This document shows positions 37,389-46,881 of a stretch of 64,000 nucleotides of DNA, in pieces. Below the pieces are notes generated by a model. The model was not told the origin of the DNA, ran no database searches, and was given only the letters and a program-made list of their open reading frames with translations. The stretch is from Microbacterium sp. LWH3-1.2 (lineage in GTDB: Bacteria > Actinomycetota > Actinomycetes > Actinomycetales > Microbacteriaceae). A program made the translations under genes and the position numbers. Position 1 is the stretch's first letter; each line of letters starts with the position of its first letter. Where the stretch lies: contig NZ_JBEGIK010000001.1 of assembly GCF_040675855.1 (NCBI RefSeq), forward strand, positions 1,922,001-1,986,000. Reading direction: 5' to 3'.

Positions 37389-38747
37389 TCAGTCGATGAA
37401 GCCGTCCAGGATGCTGCCGATCACCAGGCCGCCGAGGATGCCGCCCATGAGGTCGCTGCCGCCGCTACGGCGACCGCCGCCCCACCCCTGCTGGCCGTAG
37501 CCCGGGCCGCCCCACTGGTCGGGCTGCGGACGGGCGGCGTCGATGTCACGCTGCGCCAGCTGCAGGGCCTCGCTGGCGAGGAACGCGGCACGGCGGGCCA
37601 TGGCGAACGCCTGTTCGCGGTGATCCTCGTCGATCGTGGTGACCGCGGCAGCGGAGGAGCCGAGGTAGCGGTCGAGGTCGAGGCGCACCCGCTCGGCCTC
37701 GGCGAACCGCGTGCGGGCGTCGGCGCCGATCCAGCCGCGGTGCCCCGCGATCACGTCGCGCGAGACGGCGAGCTGGCGGTCGGCGTCGTCGATGGCGTGG
37801 CGCACGTGCTCGAGTGGCGGAATCGGACGGGCGGCTCGATCGCGTGCGGCCGCGATCGCGGCATCCAGTCCCGCGTTGGCCTCGCGCAGACGTGAGAGCT
37901 GCTCGAAGGGATCGGTGTTCACGCCTGCGGCCGGAAGCGCGGCCAGCGCCGCCTGCAGCTCCTCGATCGCGGTCTGCACCGCGGCGGAGTGCGGCTCCCT
38001 GAGCGCGACCACGAGGTCTGCGCGGGAGTCTTCGACGATCGCGGCGAGCGTGGACTCGGCGCGCAGCGCCTCGACCTCGAAGGTCTCGACCGCATCGATC
38101 AGCGTCTCGGCGCGGCGCACGGATTCGGTGGATGCCTCGAGGGCCAGGTTGGCCTGCTCACGCTGGCCCGCCTCGCGACGGCGCTCCGCAACGCCCGCGC
38201 TGTGCTCGGCGAAGCCGAGCAGCTGCTCCGCCTCGGCCGGGTTCGCGTCGATCTGCGAGAGCGCGTGCGACGAGTAGCGGACGGCCAGCCGATCGACGGT
38301 CGAGCGGGCATCGGGGAGCCGCAGGCGCAGGCGCGCAGCATCCGCCCGCACCTTCGCGATGATCTCGGGTGCGCGACGTGCCCGCTCGATCGGCGCCGCG
38401 AGCGCCTCGGTGCGGTCATCGAGGAGGTCCTCGGCCCATTCGCACAGCTGCACGATGCGCGCGTTGCGGGTGCGCAGCTCTTCGGGGGTGTCGGGGATCT
38501 CGTCATGGTTGAGCTGGTGGAGGTGGAACGCCTCCTGCAAGTGCGTGCGCACCGACGCGAGCGCCTCGCGAAGCTCCTGCGTGGGACCGGCGCCCAGCTC
38601 GGCGTCCGCGAACGCCAGCTCGTCGGTCGTGAGGCGGATGCGCTCGTCGGCCGCGACCAGCGCCTGCTGTGCACGGCGCGCCAGATCGGCGTCCTGCGTG
38701 TTCAGCTCTTCCTGCTCGCGCTTGCGTCTGCCCCAGAATCCGGCCAT
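37389..38747 (-). CDS. Long coiled-coil protein, like the C-terminal part of actinobacterial TPM-domain proteins
   Basis: The protein has 452 residues. It is predicted almost wholly alpha-helical and Ala/Glu/Arg-rich (for example LREALASVRTHLQEAFHLHQL and DTPEELRTRNARIVQLCEWAEDLLD). The C-terminus is glycine/tryptophan-rich and hydrophobic (GWGGGRRSGG then LMGGILGGLVIGSILDGF). These segments match what I recall of the region following the TPM (Psb32) domain in actinobacterial membrane proteins, but the secreted TPM domain, signal peptide and first membrane helix are absent. The gene begins cleanly with MAGFWGRRKREQEE, so it is not an obvious truncation. It probably coats or binds the membrane through the C-terminal tail. 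Confidence 0.75.
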   Translation of the reverse strand: MAGFWGRRKREQEELNTQDADLARRAQQALVAADERIRLTTDELAFADAELGAGPTQELREALASVRTHLQEAFHLHQLNHDEIPDTPEELRTRNARIVQLCEWAEDLLDDRTEALAAPIERARRAPEIIAKVRADAARLRLRLPDARSTVDRLAVRYSSHALSQIDANPAEAEQLLGFAEHSAGVAERRREAGQREQANLALEASTESVRRAETLIDAVETFEVEALRAESTLAAIVEDSRADLVVALREPHSAAVQTAIEELQAALAALPAAGVNTDPFEQLSRLREANAGLDAAIAAARDRAARPIPPLEHVRHAIDDADRQLAVSRDVIAGHRGWIGADARTRFAEAERVRLDLDRYLGSSAAAVTTIDEDHREQAFAMARRAAFLASEALQLAQRDIDAARPQPDQWGGPGYGQQGWGGGRRSGGSDLMGGILGGLVIGSILDGFID

Positions 38748-38953
38748 GGATCGATCCTACGGGGGCCGCTGGGAGCGGGCTGAGGCATGCGGGACCGACA
38801 GGGGATTGTTCGCGCAGAGCGTGCCCCTGGCGCACGCGCGCCCTGGTGCCCCAGAATGAGCGCATAGTCGCGTGGCCGGGCGCCTGGGGTCCTCGCGGCA
38901 CCTCCCCGCCGACGTCGGAGGCGCCGGCGCGATCCTCGCCCAAGGGAGTCCAC

Positions 38954-40645
38954 ATGGCCCTGCCCTCTTTCCTCGTCCCGGTCTCGCTGCGCGGCTACAA
39001 GATGTCGTGGCTTCCGAGAGACGTCATCGCGGGCGTGACGCTCGCCGCCGTCGCGATCCCCGAGGTGATGGGATACACCTCGATCGCGCAGACGCCGATC
39101 GTCACCGGGCTCTACACGATCCTGCTGCCGCTGCTCGCCTTCGCACTGCTCGGAGCGTCGAAGCTCCTCGTGGTCGGCGGAGACTCGGCGACGGCGGCGA
39201 TCATGGCCGGGGGCCTGCTCACCGCAGGCATCGCCGGACTCGATCCGGGCTCAGCGCAATGGGTGGCGCTGTGCGGGCTCACCGCGCTTGTCTGCGGTCT
39301 TCTGCTGATCCTCGCGCGCGTGCTGCGCCTCGGCTTCATCGGCGACTTCCTGTCGGCCTCGGTTCTCATCGGGTTCCTCACCGGCGTCGGCATCCAGGTC
39401 GCCACGAGCCAGATCCCCGACATCCTCGGCGTGCCGAAGGGCTCGGGCAACTGGTTCCAGCAGCAGTGGGCGTGGATCACCGAACTCGGCCAGGTGTCGT
39501 GGCCGACCCTCGCCTACGGCGCCGCGACGATCGGCATCGTCTTCGCCTTCAAGATCTTCCTGCCGAAGGTCCCTGGGGCGATCATCGCGGTCGTCGGTCT
39601 GCTGATCCTCGCCACGGCGACGAACGCGTCGAGCTACGGCGTCGACGTCATCGGCGCCGTCCAGGGCGGGTTCCCGCCGATCGGATTCCCCGCTGCGGCG
39701 TGGAGCGACGTGCCCGCCGTGCTGTCGACGGCGTTCGCCTGCTTCATCATCATCATCGCCCAGAGCGCGGCGACCTCGCGGAGCTTCGCGGCCAAGCACG
39801 GCGATCGCGCCGATGTGAATCGCGACATCGTCGGGCTGGCAGCATCCAATCTCGCGGCCGGGTTCAGCGGCACGTTCGTCGTGAACGGGTCGCCCACGAA
39901 GACCCAGATCCTCGACGGCCAGAAGGGGCGCACCCAGGTCGCCAACCTCACGGTCGTCGCCGTGGTGCTCGTCGTCCTGCTGTTCCTCACGAACCTGCTC
40001 ACCGATCTTCCGAAGGCGGTGCTCGGCGGCGTGGTGTTCGTGATCGGCCTCGAACTCATCGACATCCGGGGCCTCCTGCGCATATCGCGGGTGCGCCGAA
40101 GCGAGTTCCTCATCGCGTTGGCCACCGCGCTGACGGTGTTCATCGTCGGGGTAGGTGCGGGTGTGATCCTCGCGCTCGCGCTGTCGCTGCTCGATGTCGT
40201 GCGGCGGCAATACCGCCCGCGCGACTTCGTGCTCGGCGTTCGCGGCAAGGACGGGTACGAATACACCACGGCCGCCGCCGGGGCCCAGACCGCGCCGGGG
40301 CTCGTCGTGTTCCGCTACGACGCCGACCTCTTCTACGCGAACGCGTCGTGGTTCGTCGACGACGTGCAGCAGGTCGTGCAGAACGCCCCCGAACCGGTGA
40401 AGTGGCTGGTGCTCGACTGCGCCGGGATCTCCGACATCGACTACTCGGCCGGCGAGGCGTTCTCGAGTCTCGTCGACTGGCTCGACGCCCGCGGGGTTCG
40501 ACTCGTGCTCGCGCGGCCCGAGACGGGCCTGCTCGACGAGTTCACGGCCTACGGCATGAGCGAGCGGATTCCCTCCGACCGCGTGTTCAGCGACCTCGAT
40601 GAGGCCGTGCGGGCGTTCCCCGCGCAGGCGGGGGCCGCTGGCTGA
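38954..40645 (+). CDS. SulP-family anion transporter with STAS domain
   Basis: This 563-residue protein has ten to twelve membrane helices and the SulP signature region AAVAIPEVMGYTSIAQTPIVTGLY near the N-terminus. A C-terminal STAS domain begins around residue 445 (LVVFRYDADLFYANASWFVDDV, then WLVLDCAGISDIDYSAGEAF). SulP proteins move sulfate, bicarbonate or C4-dicarboxylates by proton or sodium symport. The substrate cannot be read from sequence. AAGGGAG is well placed before ATG 38954. It has no co-transcribed partner; a hairpin follows its stop. Confidence 0.9.
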   Translation: MALPSFLVPVSLRGYKMSWLPRDVIAGVTLAAVAIPEVMGYTSIAQTPIVTGLYTILLPLLAFALLGASKLLVVGGDSATAAIMAGGLLTAGIAGLDPGSAQWVALCGLTALVCGLLLILARVLRLGFIGDFLSASVLIGFLTGVGIQVATSQIPDILGVPKGSGNWFQQQWAWITELGQVSWPTLAYGAATIGIVFAFKIFLPKVPGAIIAVVGLLILATATNASSYGVDVIGAVQGGFPPIGFPAAAWSDVPAVLSTAFACFIIIIAQSAATSRSFAAKHGDRADVNRDIVGLAASNLAAGFSGTFVVNGSPTKTQILDGQKGRTQVANLTVVAVVLVVLLFLTNLLTDLPKAVLGGVVFVIGLELIDIRGLLRISRVRRSEFLIALATALTVFIVGVGAGVILALALSLLDVVRRQYRPRDFVLGVRGKDGYEYTTAAAGAQTAPGLVVFRYDADLFYANASWFVDDVQQVVQNAPEPVKWLVLDCAGISDIDYSAGEAFSSLVDWLDARGVRLVLARPETGLLDEFTAYGMSERIPSDRVFSDLDEAVRAFPAQAGAAG

Positions 40646-40710
40646 CCCTGCTGACGGGGCCGGAGTCGTCCCCGGCTCGTGCCACCTTCCCCGCGCACAC
40701 CGGGACGGAT

Positions 40711-40731
40711 GCCGCGCCCCGGAGGCGCGGC
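40711..40731. terminator. Short hairpin between convergent sulP and helicase genes
   Basis: GCCGCGCC (40711-40718) and GGCGCGGC (40724-40731) form an 8-bp stem with a CCGGA loop. It ends 5 bp from the helicase stop. GGATGC directly abuts the left arm. Confidence 0.5.
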
Positions 40732-40735
40732 CGGG

Positions 40736-42586
40736 TCAGCCGTCGCTGCGCTTGTGCCGCGGCTTGCGTGCGGGACGGTCGTCGCCGTACGAGCCGCGCG
40801 ACTGCGAACGGTCGCCATACCGGTCGCCGGAGCCGCGGTTGTCGCGGTACGAACCACCCGCGGCGTCCTTGCGGCGCTGCGGGCGCCCGGTGTCGGGACG
40901 CAGCTCGATGAGCTGCCCCGAGATGCGCGTGTCGGCGAGGCGGTCCAGGGCGCCGGCGGGGAGGTTCGCCGGCAGCTCGACGAGCGAGAAGTCGGGCATG
41001 ATCTTGATCGCGCCGAAGTCGTCGCGGCGCAGCCCGCCCTCGTTCGCGAGCGCGCCGACGATCTGGCGCGGCTCGACCCGCTGACGCTTGCCGACATTGA
41101 TGCGGTAGGTCGCGAAGCCCTCGCGGGGCGTGCGGCGCTCGCCGCGCTCCGGCCGGTCGCCGTACGCCGGCCGGTCGGCGCGGTCGGTCCGCTCGGTGCG
41201 TTCGCGCCGCGGGGCCGGCTCGGGGTCGGCCTCGAGGAGCAGCGGGGTGTCGCCCTGCGCGACGACGGCGAGGGCCGCAGCCACATCGGCCTCGGGCACA
41301 TCGTGGTTGCGCACATAGTGGGCCACGATGTCGCGGAAGGCGTCGATGCGCTCGGCCTCGCCGAGGGCTGCGGTGATGCGGTCGTCGAAGCGCGACAGGC
41401 GGGTCTCGTTGACCTCGTCGACGCTCGGCAGCGGGATCTCGGTGAGCTCCTGACGCGTGGCGCGCTCGATCATCTTCACGAGCCCGCGCTCGCGCGGGGT
41501 GACGAAGCTGATGGCGTCGCCCGAGCGCCCGGCGCGGCCGGTGCGGCCGATCCGGTGGACGTAGGACTCGGCATCCGTGGGAATGTCGTAATTGACCACG
41601 TGCGAGACGCGCTCGACGTCGAGGCCGCGCGCGGCCACGTCGGTCGCCACCAGGATGTCGAGCTTGCCCGACTTGAGCTGGTTCACCGTCTTCTCACGCT
41701 GCGGCTGGGCGATGTCGCCGTTGATCGCGGCGGCGGAGTACCCGCGGGCGCGGAGCTTCTCGGCGATCTCCTCGGTGATCGAGCGCGTGCGGCCGAACAC
41801 GATCATCCCGTCGAAGTTCTCGACCTCGAGGATGCGCGTGAGGGCGTCCATCTTCTGCTGCCACGCGGTGACGAGGTAGCGCTGCGAGATGTTGGCGGAG
41901 GTCTGCGTCTTCGCCTTGACCGTGATCTCTTCCGGGTCGTGCAGGTACTGCTTCGACATGCGGCGGATCGTGGCCGGCATCGTCGCTGAGAAGAGCGCGA
42001 CCTGCTTGGTCTCGGGCGTCTCGGCGAGGATCGTCTCGACGTCCTCCGCGAAGCCCATCTTGAGCATCTCGTCGGCCTCGTCGAGCACGAGGTACTGCAG
42101 CTCCGAGAGGTCGAGCGTGCCCTTCTCGAGGTGGTCGATGATGCGGCCGGGGGTTCCGACGACGATGTGCACGCCGCGTCGGAGGGCGGACAGCTGAACG
42201 CCGTAGCCCTGACCGCCGTAGACGGGAAGGATGTGCACGTCCTTCAGATGGGCCGCGTACTTCTCGAACGCCTCGCACACCTGCAGCGCGAGCTCGCGCG
42301 TGGGGGCGAGCACGAGCGCCTGCGGGGTCTTCTGACCCAGGTCGAGGCGATCGATGATGGGCAGCGCGAACGCGGCCGTCTTGCCGGTTCCGGTCTGCGC
42401 CATGCCGACGACGTCGCGGCCGCCGAGCAGCGTCGGAATCGTCGCCGACTGGATCGCCGAGGGGGTCTCGTAGCCGATGTCCTTGAGGGCCTTGAGGACG
42501 GGCTGGCTCAGCCCGAGGTCGGAGAAGGTCATCGCTGCGGGCTCGGTCTGAGCCTCGGCTTCGATCTGGTCGGCGTTCGTGTGCAC
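40736..42586 (-). CDS. deaD: DEAD-box RNA helicase, DeaD/CsdA type
   Basis: The protein has 616 residues. Core helicase motifs in order: TPSAIQ, AQTGTGKT, PTRELA, LDEADEML, FSATMP and the late HRIGRTGR. A DbpA/CsdA-like RNA-binding domain follows near 470-550 (TYRINVGKRQRVEPRQIVG starts it). The last 60 residues are Arg/Gly/Tyr-rich (GSGDRYGDRSQSRGSYG). Such enzymes unwind structured RNA in ribosome assembly and cold adaptation. GTG 42586 is preferred because TACGGT lies five bases ahead (leaderless); ATG 42532, right before TFSDLGLS, is the alternative. It stands alone between convergent and co-directional neighbours. Confidence 0.92.
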   Translation of the reverse strand: MHTNADQIEAEAQTEPAAMTFSDLGLSQPVLKALKDIGYETPSAIQSATIPTLLGGRDVVGMAQTGTGKTAAFALPIIDRLDLGQKTPQALVLAPTRELALQVCEAFEKYAAHLKDVHILPVYGGQGYGVQLSALRRGVHIVVGTPGRIIDHLEKGTLDLSELQYLVLDEADEMLKMGFAEDVETILAETPETKQVALFSATMPATIRRMSKQYLHDPEEITVKAKTQTSANISQRYLVTAWQQKMDALTRILEVENFDGMIVFGRTRSITEEIAEKLRARGYSAAAINGDIAQPQREKTVNQLKSGKLDILVATDVAARGLDVERVSHVVNYDIPTDAESYVHRIGRTGRAGRSGDAISFVTPRERGLVKMIERATRQELTEIPLPSVDEVNETRLSRFDDRITAALGEAERIDAFRDIVAHYVRNHDVPEADVAAALAVVAQGDTPLLLEADPEPAPRRERTERTDRADRPAYGDRPERGERRTPREGFATYRINVGKRQRVEPRQIVGALANEGGLRRDDFGAIKIMPDFSLVELPANLPAGALDRLADTRISGQLIELRPDTGRPQRRKDAAGGSYRDNRGSGDRYGDRSQSRGSYGDDRPARKPRHKRSDG

Positions 42587-42651
42587 AGTTAACCGTAGCG
42601 GGGTGCGCCTGTGAGGCGACAGGATGCCGCTTCCCCGGCCCGCGGCGATGC

Positions 42652-45516
42652 TCAGGTGATGACCGTGCGGCGGGTCAGATCGGGGTTTCGAGGGGGAACC
42701 AGCCAATTGGTGACCGCGATCGCGACGGGGAGCACGACGACCACCGCGGCGATCAGCCACCACGGAACGTCCGAGAGCTGCTGGGCGCCTCCCGACTGGA
42801 TCGAGAAGCCGATCGGCGGGAGCACGCCGACCGCGGCCCCGGCGAGCGTGCCGAATCCGGCGATGATCAACCCCTGCCAGAACCCGATTCCGCGTCGGAG
42901 CGATCGTGTCGCGCCGACGGCGGCGATCGTCGCATCGTCGGGTCGGCGCTCGAGCCGGGCGAGGCCGAGGGCGACCGCGCTCGCGCCGAGCACGAGCACG
43001 GCCACGGCCGCGAGGAGCGGCACCATCCACGCCGCATCGCTCGGGGGTCCTTCCTCCACGGCGGGTGCGAGCGTGAAGGAGGCGCCGCTCAGGAGCTCCG
43101 CCTGCGCCTGCATGCGGTCCCGCTCCGCCGATCCCAGCGGTGCCGGGGTCGTCGCGACGACCCGTTCCGGCAGCAGCACCATGGCGAGCCGCGCGGCGGT
43201 GCCGGGGTCGACGGCGATCGCGACCGGCTGCAGGGGGGCATCCACCACGATCGCCTCCAGGCGCTCGGTGCGCTGCGGCTCGGCGACCGCGGGAGCGTCG
43301 GGCCGACGCTCCCAGATGTTGTCGGGCACGCGTCCCTCGTAGACGTCGGCACCGGCGAAGGTCGCGATGTCGATCGCCCCCTCCGAGACGAATCGATCGT
43401 CGGCGACGAGTGCGGCGCCATCCCGGTAGGCGGCGAGGGCGGATGCGGACAGCTGCACGCCCATGACGTCCGCGACGTCTCCGGCGGCCACGACGGAGAT
43501 CGGATTGCCGGGGTCCTGACCGAAGGACGAGTACGAGTCGTTCACGTCCGGGTCGAGCAGATGCTGTTCTCCGAGGAGGGCGATCGTGAGGGTCACGTGC
43601 TCGGGCACCTCCTCGGCGGACGGGTACTCCCACACGCTGTTCAACTGGCGGGACACGACCGCCGCACTGTCCGCGCCCGCGTCGCGCGCGATCTGGAGAG
43701 CGGCGGTGGCGCCGGCCTCGGCGCCTTGCGGGTCGAGCGCGCCCAGGGACGAGGCACCGGGCCAGATCGGGATCGCGATGCTCCCGGGGGGCGCGTCGTA
43801 GAACCACAGACGGGCCGTCTGAGCCGTCTGCATCGAGGACTGCGCGAGCGCGAAGACGCCGATGAACACCGTCGCGGCGATGGCGGCGAACGCCGGGACG
43901 GTGCGTGACGCGTTGGCGGCGGCGTCCCTCGACGCCAGGGTCGCGACGACGCCCGTGCGGGAGAGAACACGCGACGAAGTCCACAGCAGCCATCGCCCCG
44001 AGAGGAGGATGCCGAATTGTGCGACGATCGGCCCGACGACGATGCCGTAGGCGGGCAGGTAGCGCAGGGGCGAGTCGTAGCCGAAGGCGTTCGTGGCGTT
44101 GATGGTCGCGACGGCGAACGCGCACAGCAGCGTCATCGCCACGCCGCTCACGATCAGCACAGATCCCCAGAGCGGGCGCGCGGCGACGGGCTTCTGCGGT
44201 CGGCGCGCGCCCCGTAGCGCCTGGAGAGTGTCGGAGCGACCGACTCTACGCGCCGGTATCCAGGCAGACACCGTGCCGACGATCACGGCGAACACGAGGA
44301 CGGCGGCGACCAGCTCCCACGGCACGTGGAAGCCCCAGAACTGCGTCACGCTGCCGTAGGCGCTCAGCGTGATCACGAGCGCGGCGATGCCGATCCCGCC
44401 GGCGATGCCCACCACGCCGCCGACGAGACCGAGCGCGGTTCCCTGCAGCAGCACCGTCCGCGACAGATCCCGACGGTCCGCTCCCACGCTTGCGGCGACC
44501 GCGAGGGCGCGCTGCTGGCGACGGGCCGCGACGGCGAAGGCGGCCCCCGCGAGCATCACCACCACGTAGCCGGCGAACAGCGCCGCAACGGAAAGCATGA
44601 GCACGAGCGGCCACATCTTCGCCCACCGGTCGGTGGATGCCGACGAGTAGTAGCGGTTCGAGAATTCCGGCGGGTCGACCGCCACGGCGCGCGAGTAGGC
44701 GACCAAGCCGCCCTCCTCGTTGAGTCGCTGCACATCGGCCCACGACAGCTCGCGCTCCGGGAGGTACCAGCGTTCGGTCCCCCCGACGGAGTCACGGGCC
44801 TGCTCGGGGAGGAACACGGCAGCGACGCCGTCGGCGATGGTCCCCGCATCGAGGGTGCCGGTGACGGTGTAGGTCGGCCCGTCCGACAGCCGCAACGCAT
44901 CGCCGATCTCGAGATCGAGACGTTCGAGCGCGGCGGGGGTGACCATCGCGTCGCGATCCGCCACGGGCCGATCTCCCGACACCAGCTCGAACGCGTCGGC
45001 GAACCGCGGATCCCACGTGTCGCCGGCCCAGGCCGGGAGCAGCGCCGACCCGTCGTCGGTGGCGATCGAGACCATCCCCCTCGAGACGGTGAGAACCTCG
45101 GTGCCGGCGGGAAGGAGCCCGGCCGGATCGTCCAGCGGCTCGCCATCCGGCATCGTCATGACGCCGTCGGCGTCGATCGGGTATCCGTTCCACTCCGGCT
45201 CTGACGGCACCTGCCAGAACCCTTCGCCGGGGACGCCGGCTGGGGCGATCCACGCCTCCATGTCACCGAGCTCGGCTGCTGTGCGCTCCTGCGGGGTGGC
45301 GATGGCGCTCGCGGTGAAGACGAGGAACCCGGTCATGCCCGCGATGGGAAGCGCCACCAGCGTCGTCACCAGCGCACTCGACACCCACGCGCGTCGCAGC
45401 TGCCTCCGCGCCATCCGGATCGCGACCCGCCAGCGGGCCGTCCGCGAGCCTCGGTCGGGGTGGGGTAGCGGCGGGGGAGTGGGCGCGTCGACGCTCCGCT
45501 CGAGGGTGCTCGTCAT
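42652..45516 (-). CDS. ABC transporter permease, FtsX type (large, two-module)
   Basis: This 954-residue protein has two FtsX-like modules. After the N-terminal helix (VSSALVTTLVALPIAGMTGFLV) comes a large extracellular domain of ~230 residues and then three helices around 305-430 (AALFAGYVVVMLAGAAFAVA is the first). The pattern repeats, ending with three C-terminal helices (LLAAVAVLVLGASAVALGL, then GLIIAGFGTLAGAAVGVL). This is the arrangement of MacB/BceB-type mechanotransmission or lipid-extracting systems. It overlaps the ATPase gene by 4 bp. The substrate may be an antimicrobial peptide or lipid; that is inferred from family and PadR control. Confidence 0.88.
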   Translation of the reverse strand: MTSTLERSVDAPTPPPLPHPDRGSRTARWRVAIRMARRQLRRAWVSSALVTTLVALPIAGMTGFLVFTASAIATPQERTAAELGDMEAWIAPAGVPGEGFWQVPSEPEWNGYPIDADGVMTMPDGEPLDDPAGLLPAGTEVLTVSRGMVSIATDDGSALLPAWAGDTWDPRFADAFELVSGDRPVADRDAMVTPAALERLDLEIGDALRLSDGPTYTVTGTLDAGTIADGVAAVFLPEQARDSVGGTERWYLPERELSWADVQRLNEEGGLVAYSRAVAVDPPEFSNRYYSSASTDRWAKMWPLVLMLSVAALFAGYVVVMLAGAAFAVAARRQQRALAVAASVGADRRDLSRTVLLQGTALGLVGGVVGIAGGIGIAALVITLSAYGSVTQFWGFHVPWELVAAVLVFAVIVGTVSAWIPARRVGRSDTLQALRGARRPQKPVAARPLWGSVLIVSGVAMTLLCAFAVATINATNAFGYDSPLRYLPAYGIVVGPIVAQFGILLSGRWLLWTSSRVLSRTGVVATLASRDAAANASRTVPAFAAIAATVFIGVFALAQSSMQTAQTARLWFYDAPPGSIAIPIWPGASSLGALDPQGAEAGATAALQIARDAGADSAAVVSRQLNSVWEYPSAEEVPEHVTLTIALLGEQHLLDPDVNDSYSSFGQDPGNPISVVAAGDVADVMGVQLSASALAAYRDGAALVADDRFVSEGAIDIATFAGADVYEGRVPDNIWERRPDAPAVAEPQRTERLEAIVVDAPLQPVAIAVDPGTAARLAMVLLPERVVATTPAPLGSAERDRMQAQAELLSGASFTLAPAVEEGPPSDAAWMVPLLAAVAVLVLGASAVALGLARLERRPDDATIAAVGATRSLRRGIGFWQGLIIAGFGTLAGAAVGVLPPIGFSIQSGGAQQLSDVPWWLIAAVVVVLPVAIAVTNWLVPPRNPDLTRRTVIT

Positions 45517-46229
45517 CGGGCCGCCAGCAGCGAGTCCGCGTTTGCGCGGCGCGACTCGTCGACGATGCGGCCGTCGCGGAGGAAGACGATGCGGTCGGCG
45601 AAGGCGGCGTGGCGGGCCTCGTGGGTGACGAGGATGCCGGCGGCCCCGGCATCCACCCGCGCGCGCAGCATCTTCAGCACCATCTCGCCGGTCACCGAGT
45701 CGAGCGCGCCGGTGGGCTCGTCGGCGAGGATCAGACGTCGGCCGCCGACGACGGCTCTGGCGATCGCCACGCGCTGCTGCTGGCCGCCCGACAGATCGTC
45801 GGGGTAGGAATCAGCCTTGTTCTCGAGCCCGACGGACGCGAGGGCGTCCCGCCCCGCGCGACGCGCGACCCGCGCCCGGAACCCGTCGAGCTCGAGGGGC
45901 AGCGTGACGTTCTCGAGCGCCGTCAGCGTGGGGATGAGGTTGAAGTCCTGGAATACGAAGCCGAGCGAGCGGCGACGCAGCCGGGCCAGCTGTGCCGGAG
46001 TCTGCTCGCTGAGGTACTGGCCCTCCACGATCACCTCCCCGGTCGTCGGGATCGCGAGTCCGCCCGCGATCGACAGCAGCGTCGACTTGCCCGAGCCCGA
46101 CGGGCCCATCACCGCGACGAGCTCGCCCTGGCTCACCTCGAAGTCCACGCCGGAGAGCGCCGATACCGCGGTCGCCCCCGTGCCGTACTGCTGCGTCACC
46201 CCGATGAGGCGCAGCACGGTGTCGGTCAT
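45513..46229 (-). CDS. ABC transporter ATP-binding protein (MacB/LolD type)
   Basis: This 238-residue ATPase has Walker A GPSGSGKST, Q-loop FVFQDFNLIP, signature [14 protein letters not shown] and Walker [13 protein letters not shown]. The EPTGALD form is typical of FtsX-permease partners. ATG 46229 is in a 4-bp overlap with the padR stop, and its own stop overlaps the permease start, so the three genes are one coupled unit. Confidence 0.93.
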   Translation of the reverse strand: MTDTVLRLIGVTQQYGTGATAVSALSGVDFEVSQGELVAVMGPSGSGKSTLLSIAGGLAIPTTGEVIVEGQYLSEQTPAQLARLRRRSLGFVFQDFNLIPTLTALENVTLPLELDGFRARVARRAGRDALASVGLENKADSYPDDLSGGQQQRVAIARAVVGGRRLILADEPTGALDSVTGEMVLKMLRARVDAGAAGILVTHEARHAAFADRIVFLRDGRIVDESRRANADSLLAAR

Positions 46230-46843
46230 CGTGCCTTCTCGGGAGAAACGGATGCCTCGGCGCGAGCCGGGCGGCCGCGCTTGGGCTTGTCGGTCGAGAG
46301 CTCGAGCGCCATGGCGTGATGCGGATGCAGCGCCAGGCGCTGCTCGGAGTGGTCGAGCCAGCGGACCTCCGCTTCGGCCGAGAAGATCATGGAATCGACG
46401 ACGAGGGACCACGCCAGCTCTTCCGGGCCGTCGGGGTTCGCGCCGGCGTACTTGGCGCGGTTGAGCTCCTGCAGCTGCGCGAGCGAGGCGCGGCGCTGCG
46501 TCTGGATGATGTCCGCCACCTCCACTCCCGGCAGAGTCGCGGCGACCGCGAGCTTGATCGCCAGCTCGTCACGGGTGGCCTGCGCGCGCTGCACCGGTGA
46601 GGCCAGCCAGTCCCGCACCTCGGCGGCTCCGGCATCCGTGATCTCCCAGTAGACGTGACCGTGCTCGTCGACGTCGCCCTTCTCGACGAGTCCGTCGCGC
46701 TCGAGGCGGTCCAGCGTGTTGTAGATCTGACCCACGTTGAGCGGCCAGGTCGATCCGGTGCGCCGGTCGAACTCGGCGCGCAGCTGGTAGCCATAGCACG
46801 GGCCCTGATCGAGGATCGCGAGCAGACTCTGTCGGACGGACAT
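46226..46843 (-). CDS. PadR-family transcriptional regulator
   Basis: The protein has 205 residues. The winged helix MSVRQSLLAILDQGPCYGYQLRAEF through NVGQIYNTLDRLERDGLV is the PadR signature, followed by the wing (VYWEITDAGAAEVRDWL) and a C-terminal Vir_act_alpha_C-like helical dimer domain. PadR repressors of this type often control ABC exporters of antimicrobials or cell-wall-active peptides and are released by the compound. It lies in the middle of the six-gene operon, 38 bp after the first permease gene, and so would regulate its own synthesis through the site at 49857-49891. Confidence 0.9.
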   Translation of the reverse strand: MSVRQSLLAILDQGPCYGYQLRAEFDRRTGSTWPLNVGQIYNTLDRLERDGLVEKGDVDEHGHVYWEITDAGAAEVRDWLASPVQRAQATRDELAIKLAVAATLPGVEVADIIQTQRRASLAQLQELNRAKYAGANPDGPEELAWSLVVDSMIFSAEAEVRWLDHSEQRLALHPHHAMALELSTDKPKRGRPARAEASVSPEKAR

Positions 46844-46881
46844 GGGATCTCCTTCGGGTGGAGGGGCAGAAGCCTGAACGG

